Shown here piece after piece: positions 33,916 to 42,905 of a DNA stretch of 64,000 bases. The notes below the pieces were generated by a model. That model was not told the DNA's origin, searched no databases, and worked only from the letters and a program-made list of their open reading frames with translations. Source of the stretch: Halorussus litoreus (GTDB taxonomy: Archaea; Halobacteriota; Halobacteria; Halobacteriales; Haladaptataceae); contig NZ_QLVG01000031.1 of NCBI RefSeq assembly GCF_003382685.1, positions 1-64,000 on the forward strand. Reading direction: 5' to 3'. How positions within the stretch are numbered: position 1 is the stretch's first letter; each line of letters opens with the position of its first letter. The position numbers and the translations under genes are program-made.

Positions 33916-34230
33916 TCATCTGACGGCCGCGCTCGCCCCGCCTCGCTCGCGCACGAAGAAGTCCCCGTCGTCCGCGACGACGACCTCGTAGCCGCCGATA
34001 GTGAACGCGAGGCGGAGCCGTTCGGCGCGCTCCGCTGCGGTCTCGTAGAGGCTGTCGAGTGCCTCCGGATCGAAGCTGTCGTACAGCCGAGCGCCGAGTT
34101 CGTCCGCCTCGACGTTCTCGACCGCCGCGAGGGCCTCCACGATGGTCTCGCTCATCGGCCCGTCGCGGTCTCTGTCGTGACGCGCTCGGTACAGTATCTC
34201 CGATTCCGCGTCTGTGGTTGCGACCGCCAT
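33916..34230 (-). CDS. HalOD1 output-domain protein
   Basis: Protein of 104 aa matching HalOD1: SEILYRARHDRDRDGPMSE then ETIVEALAAVENVEADEL, LYDSFDPEALDSLY, and the beta hairpin LAFTIGGYEVVVADDGDFFV. Second HalOD1 gene in the window, more typical than the one at 11.5 kb. An in-frame ATG at 34260 would add 10 residues; the shorter form starts as most family members do. Predicted signalling output, activity unknown. Confidence 0.75.
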   Translation of the reverse strand: MAVATTDAESEILYRARHDRDRDGPMSETIVEALAAVENVEADELGARLYDSFDPEALDSLYETAAERAERLRLAFTIGGYEVVVADDGDFFVRERGGASAAVR

Positions 34231-34418
34231 TTTTGTTCTACCCACGCGAACGTTAGCCATCGACTTCCTTTGTTATGGCCCACCTGTACCGCGGCAGGGT
34301 GCATTTCGACTGGAAGTATACCGAGCCTGAAATGGGGCGAAAATGTAGTCAAGAGAGTTCAAGCGGCTCCAAAAATTGTTGAATTCGTTTATTTTCGAGT
34401 GGAAACGACAGCCACTTC

Positions 34419-35018
34419 TCAGTCGCGGAGCCACGCCGTCACGGCGTCGGCGTTCGCCCCTCGCCGGTGGATCTCCCCCGTCGCGACGTTCGCGACCGTA
34501 CTTCCGGTACCGCCGGTTTCGCCGCCGTCGATGATTGCTGCGGCGGCGTCACGAATCTCGTGGTCGAGATCTTCCGTCCTGGTCGCGCTCGGTCGACCGC
34601 TGACGTTCGCGCTCGTGCTGGTGACGGGCGCGACCGCACGCAGGAGCGCCAGTGCACCCTCGTGGTCGGGCACGCGCACCCCGACCCGGTCGCGCCCACC
34701 CGTCAGCGCGTCGGGCACTGCCGCGGTCTTCTCACAGAGGACCGTCACCGGGCCAGGGAGGAACTCGCGCATGACCCGCTCCTCGCGGTCGGTCGCCTCG
34801 ACCAGTTCGAGCGCGGCGTCCACGTCCGGCACCGCCAGCGATATCGGATCGTCTCGGGGGCGTCGCTTCGCCTCGAAGACGCGCTCGACAGCCGCCTCGC
34901 TCAGGGCGTCCGCCCCGAGCCCGTACACCGTCTCGGTCGGATAGACCACGAGCTCGCCGTTCCGGATCGCGGCCGCGGCGTCTTCGATCTCGGCGTCCCC
35001 GACCTCGCCGTCGCTCAT
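34419..35018 (-). CDS. threonylcarbamoyl-AMP synthase (Sua5/TsaC/YciO family)
   Basis: Enzyme of 199 aa: GELVVYPTETVYGLGADAL, FEAKRRPRDDPISLAV, LPGPVTVL and STSANVSGRPS are the Sua5/YrdC signatures that bind ATP and threonine to make threonylcarbamoyl-AMP for the t6A37 tRNA modification. It lacks the extra Sua5 C-terminal domain, so it is TsaC-sized. Its ATG overlaps the stop of the peroxiredoxin-like gene (ATGA). Third gene of the grx-prx-tsaC operon. Confidence 0.9.
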   Translation of the reverse strand: MSDGEVGDAEIEDAAAAIRNGELVVYPTETVYGLGADALSEAAVERVFEAKRRPRDDPISLAVPDVDAALELVEATDREERVMREFLPGPVTVLCEKTAAVPDALTGGRDRVGVRVPDHEGALALLRAVAPVTSTSANVSGRPSATRTEDLDHEIRDAAAAIIDGGETGGTGSTVANVATGEIHRRGANADAVTAWLRD

Positions 35019-35536
35019 CGTTCGGCGATGGCGGCCTCGACCTCGTCGTAGTCCGGGAAGTCGGGCCACTCGGCAGCGACCCACGCGTACTCGACCGTAC
35101 GGTCCTCGTCGAGGAGGAACACCGCCGGTCGGGGCTCGCTCACGCCGGCCATGCCGTCGAGGTCGTGGACGACACCGTATTCCTCGGCGACGCCGTTCTG
35201 GGGGTCCGAGAACAGCCGGTAGTCCATCCCGCGCTCCTCGATGAGCCGCTTGTGGGAGTACGGGTCCGAGATGGAGAGGCCGACGACGGTGAGGTCGCCG
35301 TCCTCCGTGGTCGTTCCCCAGTTTCGGTCGCGAATCTCGTTCCAGACGTACGTCGCGGGAAAGGCCCCGTCCATGGGGTGGAACACCAGCAGGACCGGCC
35401 CCTCGTCGGTCAACTCCGACAGCGAGACGTCCTCCCAGTACTCGTCGGTGACCAGCGGTCGGGTGAAATCCGGTGCAGTGTCGCCCTCCGCGACGTGGTC
35501 GGCGTCGGGCAGCGAAACGACCTCGAAGTCCACCAT
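35015..35536 (-). CDS. peroxiredoxin-fold protein without any cysteine
   Basis: Protein of 173 aa with the AhpC/TSA fold: GDTAPDFTRPLVTDEYWEDV, LLVFHPMDGAFPATYVWNEI, LTVVGLSISDPYSHKRLIEE, RPAVFLLDEDRTVEYAWVA. In the position of the peroxidatic cysteine (PLDFTFVCP in true peroxiredoxins) it has PMDGAFPAT, and the whole protein has no Cys. It cannot be a thiol peroxidase; a chaperone, sensor or binding role is inferred. Sits between glutaredoxin and Sua5-type genes with overlapping codons. Confidence 0.85.
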   Translation of the reverse strand: MVDFEVVSLPDADHVAEGDTAPDFTRPLVTDEYWEDVSLSELTDEGPVLLVFHPMDGAFPATYVWNEIRDRNWGTTTEDGDLTVVGLSISDPYSHKRLIEERGMDYRLFSDPQNGVAEEYGVVHDLDGMAGVSEPRPAVFLLDEDRTVEYAWVAAEWPDFPDYDEVEAAIAER

Positions 35537-35853
35537 CAGTTCGCACCTCCGTCTCGCTCGGCTTCGGCTCGCTGTCCGCCGTCGGTGCGAGCGCCGTCGC
35601 CGTAGGTGTTGTCCAGATAGTCGACGATGTTGGCGCTCTCGCTCATCGTGACACCGGTGTTCTCGTCCACGATGGCCGGTACGGTTCGCTTGCCCGAGAG
35701 GCGCTTGACGACGTTCCGGTCGCTGTGCATCGGTTCGACGAACCGCGACCGGTAGTCGAGGTCGTACTCCCGGAGCTTGCGGGTGACGCGCTCGCAGAAC
35801 GGACACGCCTGCAAGCGGTAGAACGTGATCGGCGGGTCGTCTGTCGCGCTCAT
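35536..35853 (-). CDS. glutaredoxin-like protein
   Basis: Protein of 105 aa with the thioredoxin fold and redox motif ACPFCERV (Cys17/Cys20), cis-Pro region TVPAIVDENTGV and C-terminal SANIVDYLDNTYG, as in glutaredoxin/GST-N domains. The last 17 residues are charged. It overlaps the peroxiredoxin-like start (TGATG). It is a paralogue of the glutaredoxin at 59.8-60.1 kb. Likely disulfide or gamma-glutamylcysteine-linked reductant. Confidence 0.88.
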   Translation of the reverse strand: MSATDDPPITFYRLQACPFCERVTRKLREYDLDYRSRFVEPMHSDRNVVKRLSGKRTVPAIVDENTGVTMSESANIVDYLDNTYGDGARTDGGQRAEAERDGGAN

Positions 35854-35984
35854 GTTCGAGTATTGGCCTGAAAGCGCCGTAAGGGCTTCGCTCGCGGCAG
35901 GGCCGCGCGACCGAGTTACCTCCCACTGAGCTGAGGGAAAAGAATAAAGAGTTAATCCCGCCGACCTTCAAGTTGGACCGTCGA

Positions 35985-37388
35985 ATGGTAGTCTCCCCGA
36001 CCTCCCCAGTCACGCCCGCAGGACTGACGCCCGCAGCGGAAGTGTTCGGCGTCTACCTCTCGGACGCCCTCATCACTTGGACCGGTGCGGCCGTCATCGT
36101 CCTCCTCATCGGGCTCTCGGCGTTCTTCTCCTCGTCGGAGATCGCCATGTTCTCGCTGCCGTCCCACCGTATCGACGCGCTCGTCGGAGACAACGTCCCC
36201 GGGGCCGACACGGTTGACGAACTCAAGTCGGACCCGCATCGACTGCTCATCACCATCCTCGTCGGCAACAACATCGTCAACATCGCCATGTCCTCCATCG
36301 CCACTGGCGTGCTGGCGATGCATCTCACGCAGGGTCAGGCCGTCGCCGTGGCGACGTTCGGTATCACGGCGCTCGTGTTGCTGTTCGGCGAGAGCGCGCC
36401 CAAGTCCTATGCGGTCGAGAACACCGAGTCGTGGGCGCTCCGCATCGCCCGACCCCTCAAGTACTCCGAGTATGCGCTGCTCCCGCTGGTGGTCACGTTC
36501 GACTACCTCACGCGCGTGGTCAACAAGGTGACCGGCGGCCGGTCGGCCATCGAGACCTCGTACGTGACCCGCGACGAGATCCAGGACATGATTGAGACGG
36601 GCGAGCGCGAGGGGGTTCTGGAGGAGGACGAGCGCGAGATGCTCCAGCGCATCTTCCGATTCAACAACACCATCGCAAAGGAGGTGATGACCCCCCGCCT
36701 CGACATGACCGCGGTCCCCAAGACCGCCGACGTCGAGGAGGCCATCGAGACGCTCGTCCAGAGCGGTCACGAGCGCGTGCCCGTCTACGAGGGGAGCCTC
36801 GACAACGTCATCGGGGTCATCCACATCCGCGACCTCGTCCGCGAGCAGACGTACGGCGAGCACGACAACCTCGAACTCGACGACGTCATTCAGCCGACGC
36901 TCCACGTGCCCGAGAGCAAGAACGTCGACGAGCTCCTGACCGAGATGCGCGAGAACCGGATGCAGATGGTCATCGTCATCGACGAGTTCGGCACCACCGA
37001 GGGGCTCGTCACGATGGAGGACATGGTCGAGGAGATCGTAGGCGACATCCTCGAAGGTGAGGAGGAGGAACCCATCGAGTTCGTCGACGACGACGTAGCC
37101 ATCGTGCAGGGCGAACTCAACATCGACGAGGTGAACGAGGCCCTCGACATCGACCTGCCCGAGGGCGAGGAGTTCGAGACCATCGCGGGCTTCATCTTCA
37201 ATCGCGCGGGCCGCCTCGTCGAGGAGGGCGAGGCCATCACCTACGACGGCGTTCGTCTCGACGTCGAGCAGGTCGAGAACACCCGCATTATGAAAGCCCG
37301 CGTGACGAAACTTGACGAGGCCGAGCGTGCCGAGGTCGAGGAGGTCGAGGACTCGGAGCTAGAAGACGGCGTCGAGACGGAGGGGTAG
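35985..37388 (+). CDS. CNNM/CorB-type membrane protein with CBS pair and transporter-associated domain
   Basis: Protein of 467 aa. N-terminal DUF21/CNNM transmembrane domain: FFSSSEIAMFSLPSHRIDAL, TILVGNNIVNIAMSSI, LFGESAPKSYAVEN. Then two CBS domains (VMTPRLDMTAVPKTADVEEA, VPVYEGSLDNVIGVIHIRDL, MVIVIDEFGTTEGLVTMEDM) and a C-terminal CorC_HlyC domain (GELNIDEVNEAL). Relatives export Mg2+ in a Na+-linked way. I chose ATG 35985 over an upstream TTG. Monocistronic. Confidence 0.92.
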   Translation: MVVSPTSPVTPAGLTPAAEVFGVYLSDALITWTGAAVIVLLIGLSAFFSSSEIAMFSLPSHRIDALVGDNVPGADTVDELKSDPHRLLITILVGNNIVNIAMSSIATGVLAMHLTQGQAVAVATFGITALVLLFGESAPKSYAVENTESWALRIARPLKYSEYALLPLVVTFDYLTRVVNKVTGGRSAIETSYVTRDEIQDMIETGEREGVLEEDEREMLQRIFRFNNTIAKEVMTPRLDMTAVPKTADVEEAIETLVQSGHERVPVYEGSLDNVIGVIHIRDLVREQTYGEHDNLELDDVIQPTLHVPESKNVDELLTEMRENRMQMVIVIDEFGTTEGLVTMEDMVEEIVGDILEGEEEEPIEFVDDDVAIVQGELNIDEVNEALDIDLPEGEEFETIAGFIFNRAGRLVEEGEAITYDGVRLDVEQVENTRIMKARVTKLDEAERAEVEEVEDSELEDGVETEG

Positions 37389-37641
37389 GCGTCCCCGTCA
37401 TCGGGCTTCTTCGCGACGTGTTTGCGAACGAGTGTCGCGAGTCACTCCGGTCCTCTGTCTCCTTTCTGGCATTCGAGCCCGTGCCCGGATTTAGATGACG
37501 CAACCATATTCGTCGTTTGCTGCTTCCGGACTAAAGACTGGCGTCGACTGCGGAAGACGCTTCCTCCCGCCGGAGCGAAGGGCCTCCACGTCGGACGCTA
37601 CCGCTCGGTCGTCATCGTACAAAAAATTCAGTCCGGAGTCC

Positions 37642-38829
37642 TCACACTATCTCGATGGCCGTGAAGATGCCGTACGCGACCCCGATGGCCAGCACGAGCG
37701 AGCCCAGCCACGCGAGTACCGTGTAGCCCATCTTCCCCCTGCTCACGCCGCCGCCCTCCGCGGCGTAGCCGCTCCCGACGATGGCGCTCACGATGATCTC
37801 GTTGAACGACACGGGGATGCCGAACAGGACGGCGGCCTGCGCGATGGCGAACGACGGGATGAGCGCCGCGATGGAGCGGCGCGGCCCGAGCGCCGAGTAG
37901 TCCTGCGCGATGGCCTTGATCATCCGGGGCGCGCCGGTCCACGAGCCGACGAGCAGCCCGAGGCCGCCGCCGACGAGCACCGGCACGAGCGGGATGTCGA
38001 ACGGGTCGAGCAGCGGGACCAGCGGCCCGATTGCGAGCCCGACCTGCGAGCCGCCGGCCGAGAACGCGACGAGGCTCCCGAGCGCGAGCAGGAAGTGTCG
38101 CTGCCCGGCTTCGAGGTCCCGTCGCACGTCCCACGCGAGGAGCGCGACGACGCCCCCGGCGACCGCGAGCGAGACGACCAGCGAGCCGAGTTCGAAGCCG
38201 CCGACCGGAGGGAGCCCCAGTGAGTTCCCGGCAGTCTCGGCGATAGACTGGCCGACGTCCGGCGGTCCGAGCACGACGAACTCCACGTTCGCGACGATGA
38301 GCCCGACCAGCCCGCCGAGTAGCGGGATGACCACCTGCTCGGCGGTGCGTTCCGAGCGGAGGAGCCGAGCGGTAGTGTACGCGATGGAACTGCCGACGAA
38401 CGGCGTCAGAATCCACAGCGCAGCGATCTGCTGGTACTTCGCCCACGCGGGGTCGCCGCCCATCGCCAGCCCGACGCCGACGATGGCCCCCGTGACCGTG
38501 AACGCCGTGGCGATGGGGTAGCCGGTAAACACGCCGAATGCGACGAGAGCCGCCGCCACGAGCAGCCCGGTGGTCGCCGCGATGGCGGTAAGTTCGACTC
38601 CGCCGATGAGCTCGGTCCCGACCGCCTCCGAGACGTTCGCGCCCTGCAATACGGCCCCGGCGAAGCCCAGCAGGCCGACGAGGAACCCTGCGCGCATCAC
38701 CGAGATGGCGTTCGCGCCGACCGCCGGAGCGAACGGCGTCGAGCCCGACGAGCCCGCGCCGATTGCCCACGCCATGAAGAGACTGGCGATGCCAGCGATA
38801 ACCAGCGTCACGACGCCACTTCCGACCAT
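37642..38829 (-). CDS. inorganic phosphate transporter (PiT family)
   Basis: Membrane protein of 395 aa with two PiT repeats. The first contains IGAGSSGSTPFAPAVGANA, IFVGAV-type FAGAVLQGANVSEAVG and VAFGVFTGYPIATAFTVTGAIVG; the second contains FSAGGSQVGLAIGPLVP and GIPVSFNEIIVSAIVGSG. Low-affinity Pi import driven by H+ or Na+. No associated PhoU-like gene next to it, though the DUF5828-like gene upstream is on the same strand. Confidence 0.9.
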   Translation of the reverse strand: MVGSGVVTLVIAGIASLFMAWAIGAGSSGSTPFAPAVGANAISVMRAGFLVGLLGFAGAVLQGANVSEAVGTELIGGVELTAIAATTGLLVAAALVAFGVFTGYPIATAFTVTGAIVGVGLAMGGDPAWAKYQQIAALWILTPFVGSSIAYTTARLLRSERTAEQVVIPLLGGLVGLIVANVEFVVLGPPDVGQSIAETAGNSLGLPPVGGFELGSLVVSLAVAGGVVALLAWDVRRDLEAGQRHFLLALGSLVAFSAGGSQVGLAIGPLVPLLDPFDIPLVPVLVGGGLGLLVGSWTGAPRMIKAIAQDYSALGPRRSIAALIPSFAIAQAAVLFGIPVSFNEIIVSAIVGSGYAAEGGGVSRGKMGYTVLAWLGSLVLAIGVAYGIFTAIEIV

Positions 38830-38923
38830 GCTCCGAACCTTTGGCCGACGATAGAATAGTGTACCGGCTCGGGCTCCCGATTTCGTGGCTCTCGTGTCGA
38901 TTCTTCCCGTGAATCTCGCCCGG

Positions 38924-39610
38924 TCAGGTGGTCTTCGAATGGGGCTTCTCGACTTCCTCTGGCGCTTCGACGCCCTCGGCGGCCTCCGCGGTGTCGGTGT
39001 GCTTCTCGGTGTCGACGTGCCACCGGCTGACCTCGTCCTCGTACTCGGCGAGTCGGCGGCTGACCTCCTGCTTGAGGTCGTCGTCGTTGACGTTGACCTC
39101 GAAGACGAACTCCTGCTCGCCGTCGCCGCGGCCGACCCGCTGGACGTTGGCGCTGATGAGGTCGTTGTCGAAGTAGTATGGCGCGACGCGGGTCATCACC
39201 TTCCGGTAGACGGTGTCCTCGACCTTCCGCAGCGCCTTTCGGCTGGCCGAATCGGCCGCGCGAGCCACGTAGCTCACCGAGTCCTGCCACTTGTCGACCG
39301 CCTCGTCGGTCTTCTCGTCTTCGAGCTTCTCGTAGGACTCGCTGATTTTCTCGCCGGCGGTCTTGAGGTCGTCGTCCGGCGCTTTCCCCTTCTTCTCGCC
39401 CTTGCCCTCGCCGACGGAGGCCTGCTCGGCGGTCTTCTCGGAGACGTCCTCGCCGAGCCGCTCGTGGTGCTTCGGTCGCCACTCCTCCCACTCCTCGTAG
39501 GCGTCGCCGCTGGCGTCGGCCTCGCGGAGGGCTTCGGTGATGCGCTCACCGTGTTCGACGATGTCGCCCCACGCGCCGCGGAGCTTGAATCCCGAAACGC
39601 TCTCTTCCAT
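38924..39610 (-). CDS. DUF5828-like charged helical protein
   Basis: Protein of 228 aa, highly charged and mostly helical (WEEWRPKHHERLGEDVSEKT, YEKLEDEKTDEAVDKWQDSV), with a central beta segment VAPYYFDNDLISANVQRVGR. It resembles the haloarchaeal family I recall as DUF5828. Function unknown. It lies 95 nt upstream of the phosphate permease on the same strand, so an operon is possible. Confidence 0.7.
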   Translation of the reverse strand: MEESVSGFKLRGAWGDIVEHGERITEALREADASGDAYEEWEEWRPKHHERLGEDVSEKTAEQASVGEGKGEKKGKAPDDDLKTAGEKISESYEKLEDEKTDEAVDKWQDSVSYVARAADSASRKALRKVEDTVYRKVMTRVAPYYFDNDLISANVQRVGRGDGEQEFVFEVNVNDDDLKQEVSRRLAEYEDEVSRWHVDTEKHTDTAEAAEGVEAPEEVEKPHSKTT

Positions 39611-39674
39611 TGGTGTGGTGTGCCTCCTAGTCCGGGTGGGTTAAACGCTTGTCGGGCGAGGCGGAACTGGCAGT

Positions 39675-39766
39675 TACCGGAAGGTGGTAGGTCGGCACTA
39701 CCGGAAGGTGGTGGGTCGGAATACCGGCAGGGGGTCGGTCGAAACCGCCGAAAGGCGGTCGGTGGC
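39675..39766. repeat. four degenerate tandem repeats of about 23 bp
   Basis: Units beginning TACCGGAAGGTGGT at 39675, TACCGGAAGGTGGT at 39699, TACCGGCAGGGGGT at 39722 and a diverged CCGCCGAAAGGCGGT at about 39745, each ending in a GGTCGG core. Located in the divergent intergenic region between the DUF5828-like and zinc-ribbon genes; the last unit forms a CCGCC/GGCGG hairpin. Could bind a regulator cooperatively or be slippage DNA. Confidence 0.8.
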
Positions 39767-39814
39767 TAGCTCTCCCACCGAACGTTGATAACGGCCGGCT
39801 GAAACGGCACACCG

Positions 39815-40357
39815 ATGGCGAAGTCGGAGGTCACCACCGCGGACTGCCCCTACTACGACGCGCCGGTCGACCATCTCCAGCGAGGCTGTCGCCGCTGTGG
39901 ACGACGCATCGCCTGGGAGTGGACCGTACCCTGTTCGACCTGCGGTCGTGATGCGGACTACACCGAAACGCGTTGCCGGCACTGCGACGCCCGACTCTCG
40001 CTCTGGGAGGGCATCGTCTCGCGCGTCCGTCGGGAGCGCCATCACGTCGACCTCCGGATCGCGAAGGACGCGGTGGTCCGTCCGCCCGGCGCGGGCTTCG
40101 TCGCCCACACCGGCGACCCGCGAGGCCAGCGCGCCGACTACCGGCGGCCGCTCCCCGACGGCGCGGGCGTCCACGTCAAGGCGTTCGCGGACCGCTACGA
40201 GGTCCACTGGGACAGGGTCGACCCGACCGAGGACTTCCTGGGTCACGTCCTCTTCGACGCGCCCCACTGGCTGCTGTTCGGCGGCGTCCTCGGGGTCAGA
40301 CTCGCGCGCTGGCCTGTCGGACTGGCGCTGACGCTGGCCGGTCATATCAAAAGATAA
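39815..40357 (+). CDS. multi-zinc-ribbon haloarchaeal protein
   Basis: Protein of 180 aa. The N-terminal 65 residues contain paired Cys motifs CRRC, CSTC and CRHC that would form zinc ribbons; the first expected CxxC reads CPYYDAP, with Tyr in place of the second Cys. The middle is a basic beta-rich region (RVRRERHHVDLRIAKDAVVR), and the C-terminal 30 residues are hydrophobic (HWLLFGGVLGVRLARW), likely membrane-associated. Family not recognised. It lies 30 nt before upp on the same strand. Confidence 0.7.
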   Translation: MAKSEVTTADCPYYDAPVDHLQRGCRRCGRRIAWEWTVPCSTCGRDADYTETRCRHCDARLSLWEGIVSRVRRERHHVDLRIAKDAVVRPPGAGFVAHTGDPRGQRADYRRPLPDGAGVHVKAFADRYEVHWDRVDPTEDFLGHVLFDAPHWLLFGGVLGVRLARWPVGLALTLAGHIKR

Positions 40358-40387
40358 GCCCCTACGCCCCCGTCTTCCGGACGAGCA

Positions 40388-41065
40388 ATGACCATCGAAG
40401 ACCGCGGGGACGCCAAACTCATCACCCACTCGCTGGCACAGGACACCCTCTCGAGGCTCCGGGACGTGGAGACCGAGCAGGTCAGTTTCCGGAAGGGACT
40501 CGTGAAGCTCGGCCGCATCTGCGGCTACGAGATCATCGACGGCGCGATGGAGACGGAGTTCGTCGAGATCGAGACGCCGCTGACCCAGACCACCGGCGAG
40601 CGCGTGAAGGGTCTCGACGACGTGGTCATCATCAACGTGCTCCGGGCCGCCACGCCGTTCGTGGAGGGGCTATTGAAGGCGTTCCCGCGGGCCAAGCAGG
40701 GCGTCATCAGCGCGGGCCGCGACGAGGAGGCGGGTCGCGACGACAACGGCACCTTCCCCATCACCATCGACTACGTGAAGCTCCCCGAGATCACCGAGGA
40801 CGACACCGTCATCGTCGCCGATCCGATGCTCGCCACCGGGTCGACCATGTGCGCGGTGCTCGAGGAGGTGCTGACCGAGCAGCCCGACCCCGAGGACCTG
40901 TTCGTCCTCTCGGCGGTCAGCGCGCCCGAGGGCCTGCTCCGGGTCGACGAGCAGGTCGAGACGGCCGACCTGCTGACGGTAGCCATCGACGACCACCTCG
41001 ACGACGACGGGTTCATCGTGCCCGGGCTGGGCGACGCCGGCGACCGGGCGTTCCGGACGACGTAG
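40388..41065 (+). CDS. upp: uracil phosphoribosyltransferase
   Basis: Enzyme of 225 aa that makes UMP from uracil and PRPP (pyrimidine salvage). The PRPP loop is [14 protein letters not shown]. Other family stretches are [21 protein letters not shown], the substrate hood SAGRDEE and the C-terminal uracil-binding [15 protein letters not shown]. Full length. Could be cotranscribed with the zinc-ribbon gene upstream. Confidence 0.94.
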   Translation: MTIEDRGDAKLITHSLAQDTLSRLRDVETEQVSFRKGLVKLGRICGYEIIDGAMETEFVEIETPLTQTTGERVKGLDDVVIINVLRAATPFVEGLLKAFPRAKQGVISAGRDEEAGRDDNGTFPITIDYVKLPEITEDDTVIVADPMLATGSTMCAVLEEVLTEQPDPEDLFVLSAVSAPEGLLRVDEQVETADLLTVAIDDHLDDDGFIVPGLGDAGDRAFRTT

Positions 41066-41136
41066 TTACTCGCGAGGCAGCGACGCACCGATTTTGTCTC
41101 GGTGGCGATTTTCTCGATTTCTACAACCGACCCGGA

Positions 41137-42000
41137 TTACAGCCTGAACACCCGCGACAGCATCGACCCGCCACCCGCTCGCGCCATGATGACCGTCCCC
41201 TCAGCCCGCCGGCCGACCGCCCGCGGAACCGACCCGACGACCCGCCGTCGGATGGGACCGGTCCGGGTCGCGCCGAGCACCGTCACGTCGCGCTCGCGCG
41301 AGGCCGCGACGATCTCGTCCGCGGGGTCGCCGACCCGAACCTCGGACTCGACCGCGACGCCGGACAGCGAGTCGGCGGTCGTCGCGAGCAGGTCCCGCGC
41401 GGCAGACTCGTCGTCGGGCGGGTCGACCACCCGGAGGAGGTCCACGCGGGCGTCGTTGCTCGCCGCGATGGCGCGGGTCACTCGCGCCGCGAGTTCTGCG
41501 TGCGGGCTGTCCGCGACCGGGAGGAGCACGGCATCGACGCCGTTCGCGACTGCGCCGATCTTCTCGACCAGCACGTCGCAGTCGCCCCGGCGCACGATGC
41601 GGTCGACCTCGTTGCCGAGCACCGGCGACCCCCCGTCGCGCTCGCGCCAGCCGACGACGAGGCAATCGGAGTCGCGCTCGCGGACAGCGTGCAGGACGCC
41701 GCGAGCGACCGACGGCGCGACGAACAGCTTGCCGGAAACGGGCACGCCCGTTCCGGAGGCGACGGACATCGAGCGGTCGAGCACTGCCCGTCGCTCGCCG
41801 GCGAACTCCCGGGCGATGACCTCGTCGGTGAACATCGTGAACGGCGACTCGCTCGGGGTGACGCGGACGCCGACCACGAACACCTCGCCGTCCCGGTCGC
41901 GAGCCACGTCCACCGCAGTCCGGACCAGTTGCTCGGCGTGGTCGGGGTTGCCCACTGCGACAGCGACTCTGTACTGGTCAATGGCGTCGTCCGCCCCCAT
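41137..42000 (-). CDS. universal stress protein, two UspA domains
   Basis: Protein of 287 aa with two UspA-like halves. Half 1: RVAVAVGNPDHAEQLVRTAV...VVGWRERDGGSPVLGNEVDRIV; half 2: AVLLPVADSPHAELAARVTR...TVLGATRTGPIRRRVVGSVP. The G-x2-G-x9-G-S/T nucleotide motif is only partly kept, in the second half. Tandem Usps in haloarchaea accompany transporters or act in stress; here it stands alone. Confidence 0.88.
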   Translation of the reverse strand: MGADDAIDQYRVAVAVGNPDHAEQLVRTAVDVARDRDGEVFVVGVRVTPSESPFTMFTDEVIAREFAGERRAVLDRSMSVASGTGVPVSGKLFVAPSVARGVLHAVRERDSDCLVVGWRERDGGSPVLGNEVDRIVRRGDCDVLVEKIGAVANGVDAVLLPVADSPHAELAARVTRAIAASNDARVDLLRVVDPPDDESAARDLLATTADSLSGVAVESEVRVGDPADEIVAASRERDVTVLGATRTGPIRRRVVGSVPRAVGRRAEGTVIMARAGGGSMLSRVFRL

Positions 42001-42184
42001 CGTCGGGAATCACGCCGTGGGCGTGCAAAAGCGTTCGCGTCGTCCTGCTCGGCAGCGTTCAGCTATGCAGTCAGAACGAGTGTCGAGGACATCTCGCAGT
42101 TGTACTGGCTCGTCCGAACACGACCTTGCCGACAATCCCCAGTCCTACTTCCAACCCTAGTTCCGCCGGCAACCCTACCTTCAC

Positions 42185-42472
42185 CTACAGTCCGACCCAC
42201 GAAGTCGAGACGTCGCGGTCGGGGAAGTGCCACCGTTGTTCGGGCAGGCCGTTCGTCTCGCGGAGTTCGATGCGAACGTCGAACAGCGGTGCGAGTCGGC
42301 GGACCGCCTCGGCGTCGTCGGCGACCGGGAGGTGGAAGTGTGCCATCCCCCGCGCACCGCGGACGTGATCACCCAGCGCGCTCACGAACTGCTCGACAGT
42401 CTCCGAATCGTGTTGGGGGACGAGATACGAGAGGGTGAACACCGAGACGCGGAGCTGCGCCGGCTCGAATCC
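42185..42472 (-). repeat. inverted repeat arm A (gene-conversion tract)
   Basis: The 3' end of copy A matches copy B at 49615-49902 in the opposite orientation. The 44 bp at 42429-42472 look identical, then a 35-bp stretch differs, then about 213 bp differ by only about six bases by eye. Identity stops exactly at the stop codons. Confidence 0.85.
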
Positions 42473-42871
42473 GTTCTCGGCGCGCTTCAGCCTCGTGATG
42501 GCGTCGCAGATGCCCGTCCGGAATTCGTCGAGGTCCTGCCGGCCACAGTCGCCCGTGCCGTGCGAGGACTCGGTGCTGGCGGCGGCAGTCGCGGACCGGG
42601 TCCCGCAGTCGTAGTCGAGGAGATGGACGTTCCCGTCGTCCACCGAGGCGTCGTCGGGCAGGAGGTTGTCCACGTCCGCAGACGGGTAGTCGGTGAGTGC
42701 GAGGAGGCGCGTCCGGGAGCGGTCGGTCCGCCCCATCAGCTTGCGTGTGACGTGCTCGGACACCCGTTCGCGCACTTTCCCGGTCACCAGTACGGTACAG
42801 CCGTCCCGCTTCAGCGACGCCAACCGCTTCCGGAACGTCGGCGGGTCGACTGTGTCCCGGTCGCTGCCCAT
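42185..42871 (-). CDS. DUF7504-like protein, copy A
   Basis: Protein of 228 aa of a haloarchaeal family that looks RecA/KaiC-derived but lacks a Walker A: RLASLKRDGCTVLVTGKVRE, then RKLMGRTDRSRTRLLALTDY; the C-terminal 75 residues end HFPDRDVSTSWVGL. It is paralogous to copy B (49231-49902). The C-terminal coding DNA of the two is almost identical while the N-terminal halves have diverged. I chose ATG 42871 because the TATA box (42898-42905) is about 30 nt upstream; the ATG at 42889 is too close to it. Confidence 0.8.
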   Translation of the reverse strand: MGSDRDTVDPPTFRKRLASLKRDGCTVLVTGKVRERVSEHVTRKLMGRTDRSRTRLLALTDYPSADVDNLLPDDASVDDGNVHLLDYDCGTRSATAAASTESSHGTGDCGRQDLDEFRTGICDAITRLKRAENGFEPAQLRVSVFTLSYLVPQHDSETVEQFVSALGDHVRGARGMAHFHLPVADDAEAVRRLAPLFDVRIELRETNGLPEQRWHFPDRDVSTSWVGL

Positions 42872-42897
42872 GCTGATAGCGCATACCATCGTGAGGG

Positions 42898-42905
42898 ATT
42901 TAAAA
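42898..42905 (-). promoter_or_regulatory. TATA box of DUF7504-like copy A
   Basis: TTTTAAAT on the minus strand, embedded in CAAATTTTAAATCCC, about 30 nt before ATG 42871. Nearly the same element (CAAAATTTTAAACC) precedes copy B. Confidence 0.6.

Noticed and set aside
39675-39766. CRISPR array
   Set aside because: Degenerate contiguous repeats, no spacers, no cas genes.
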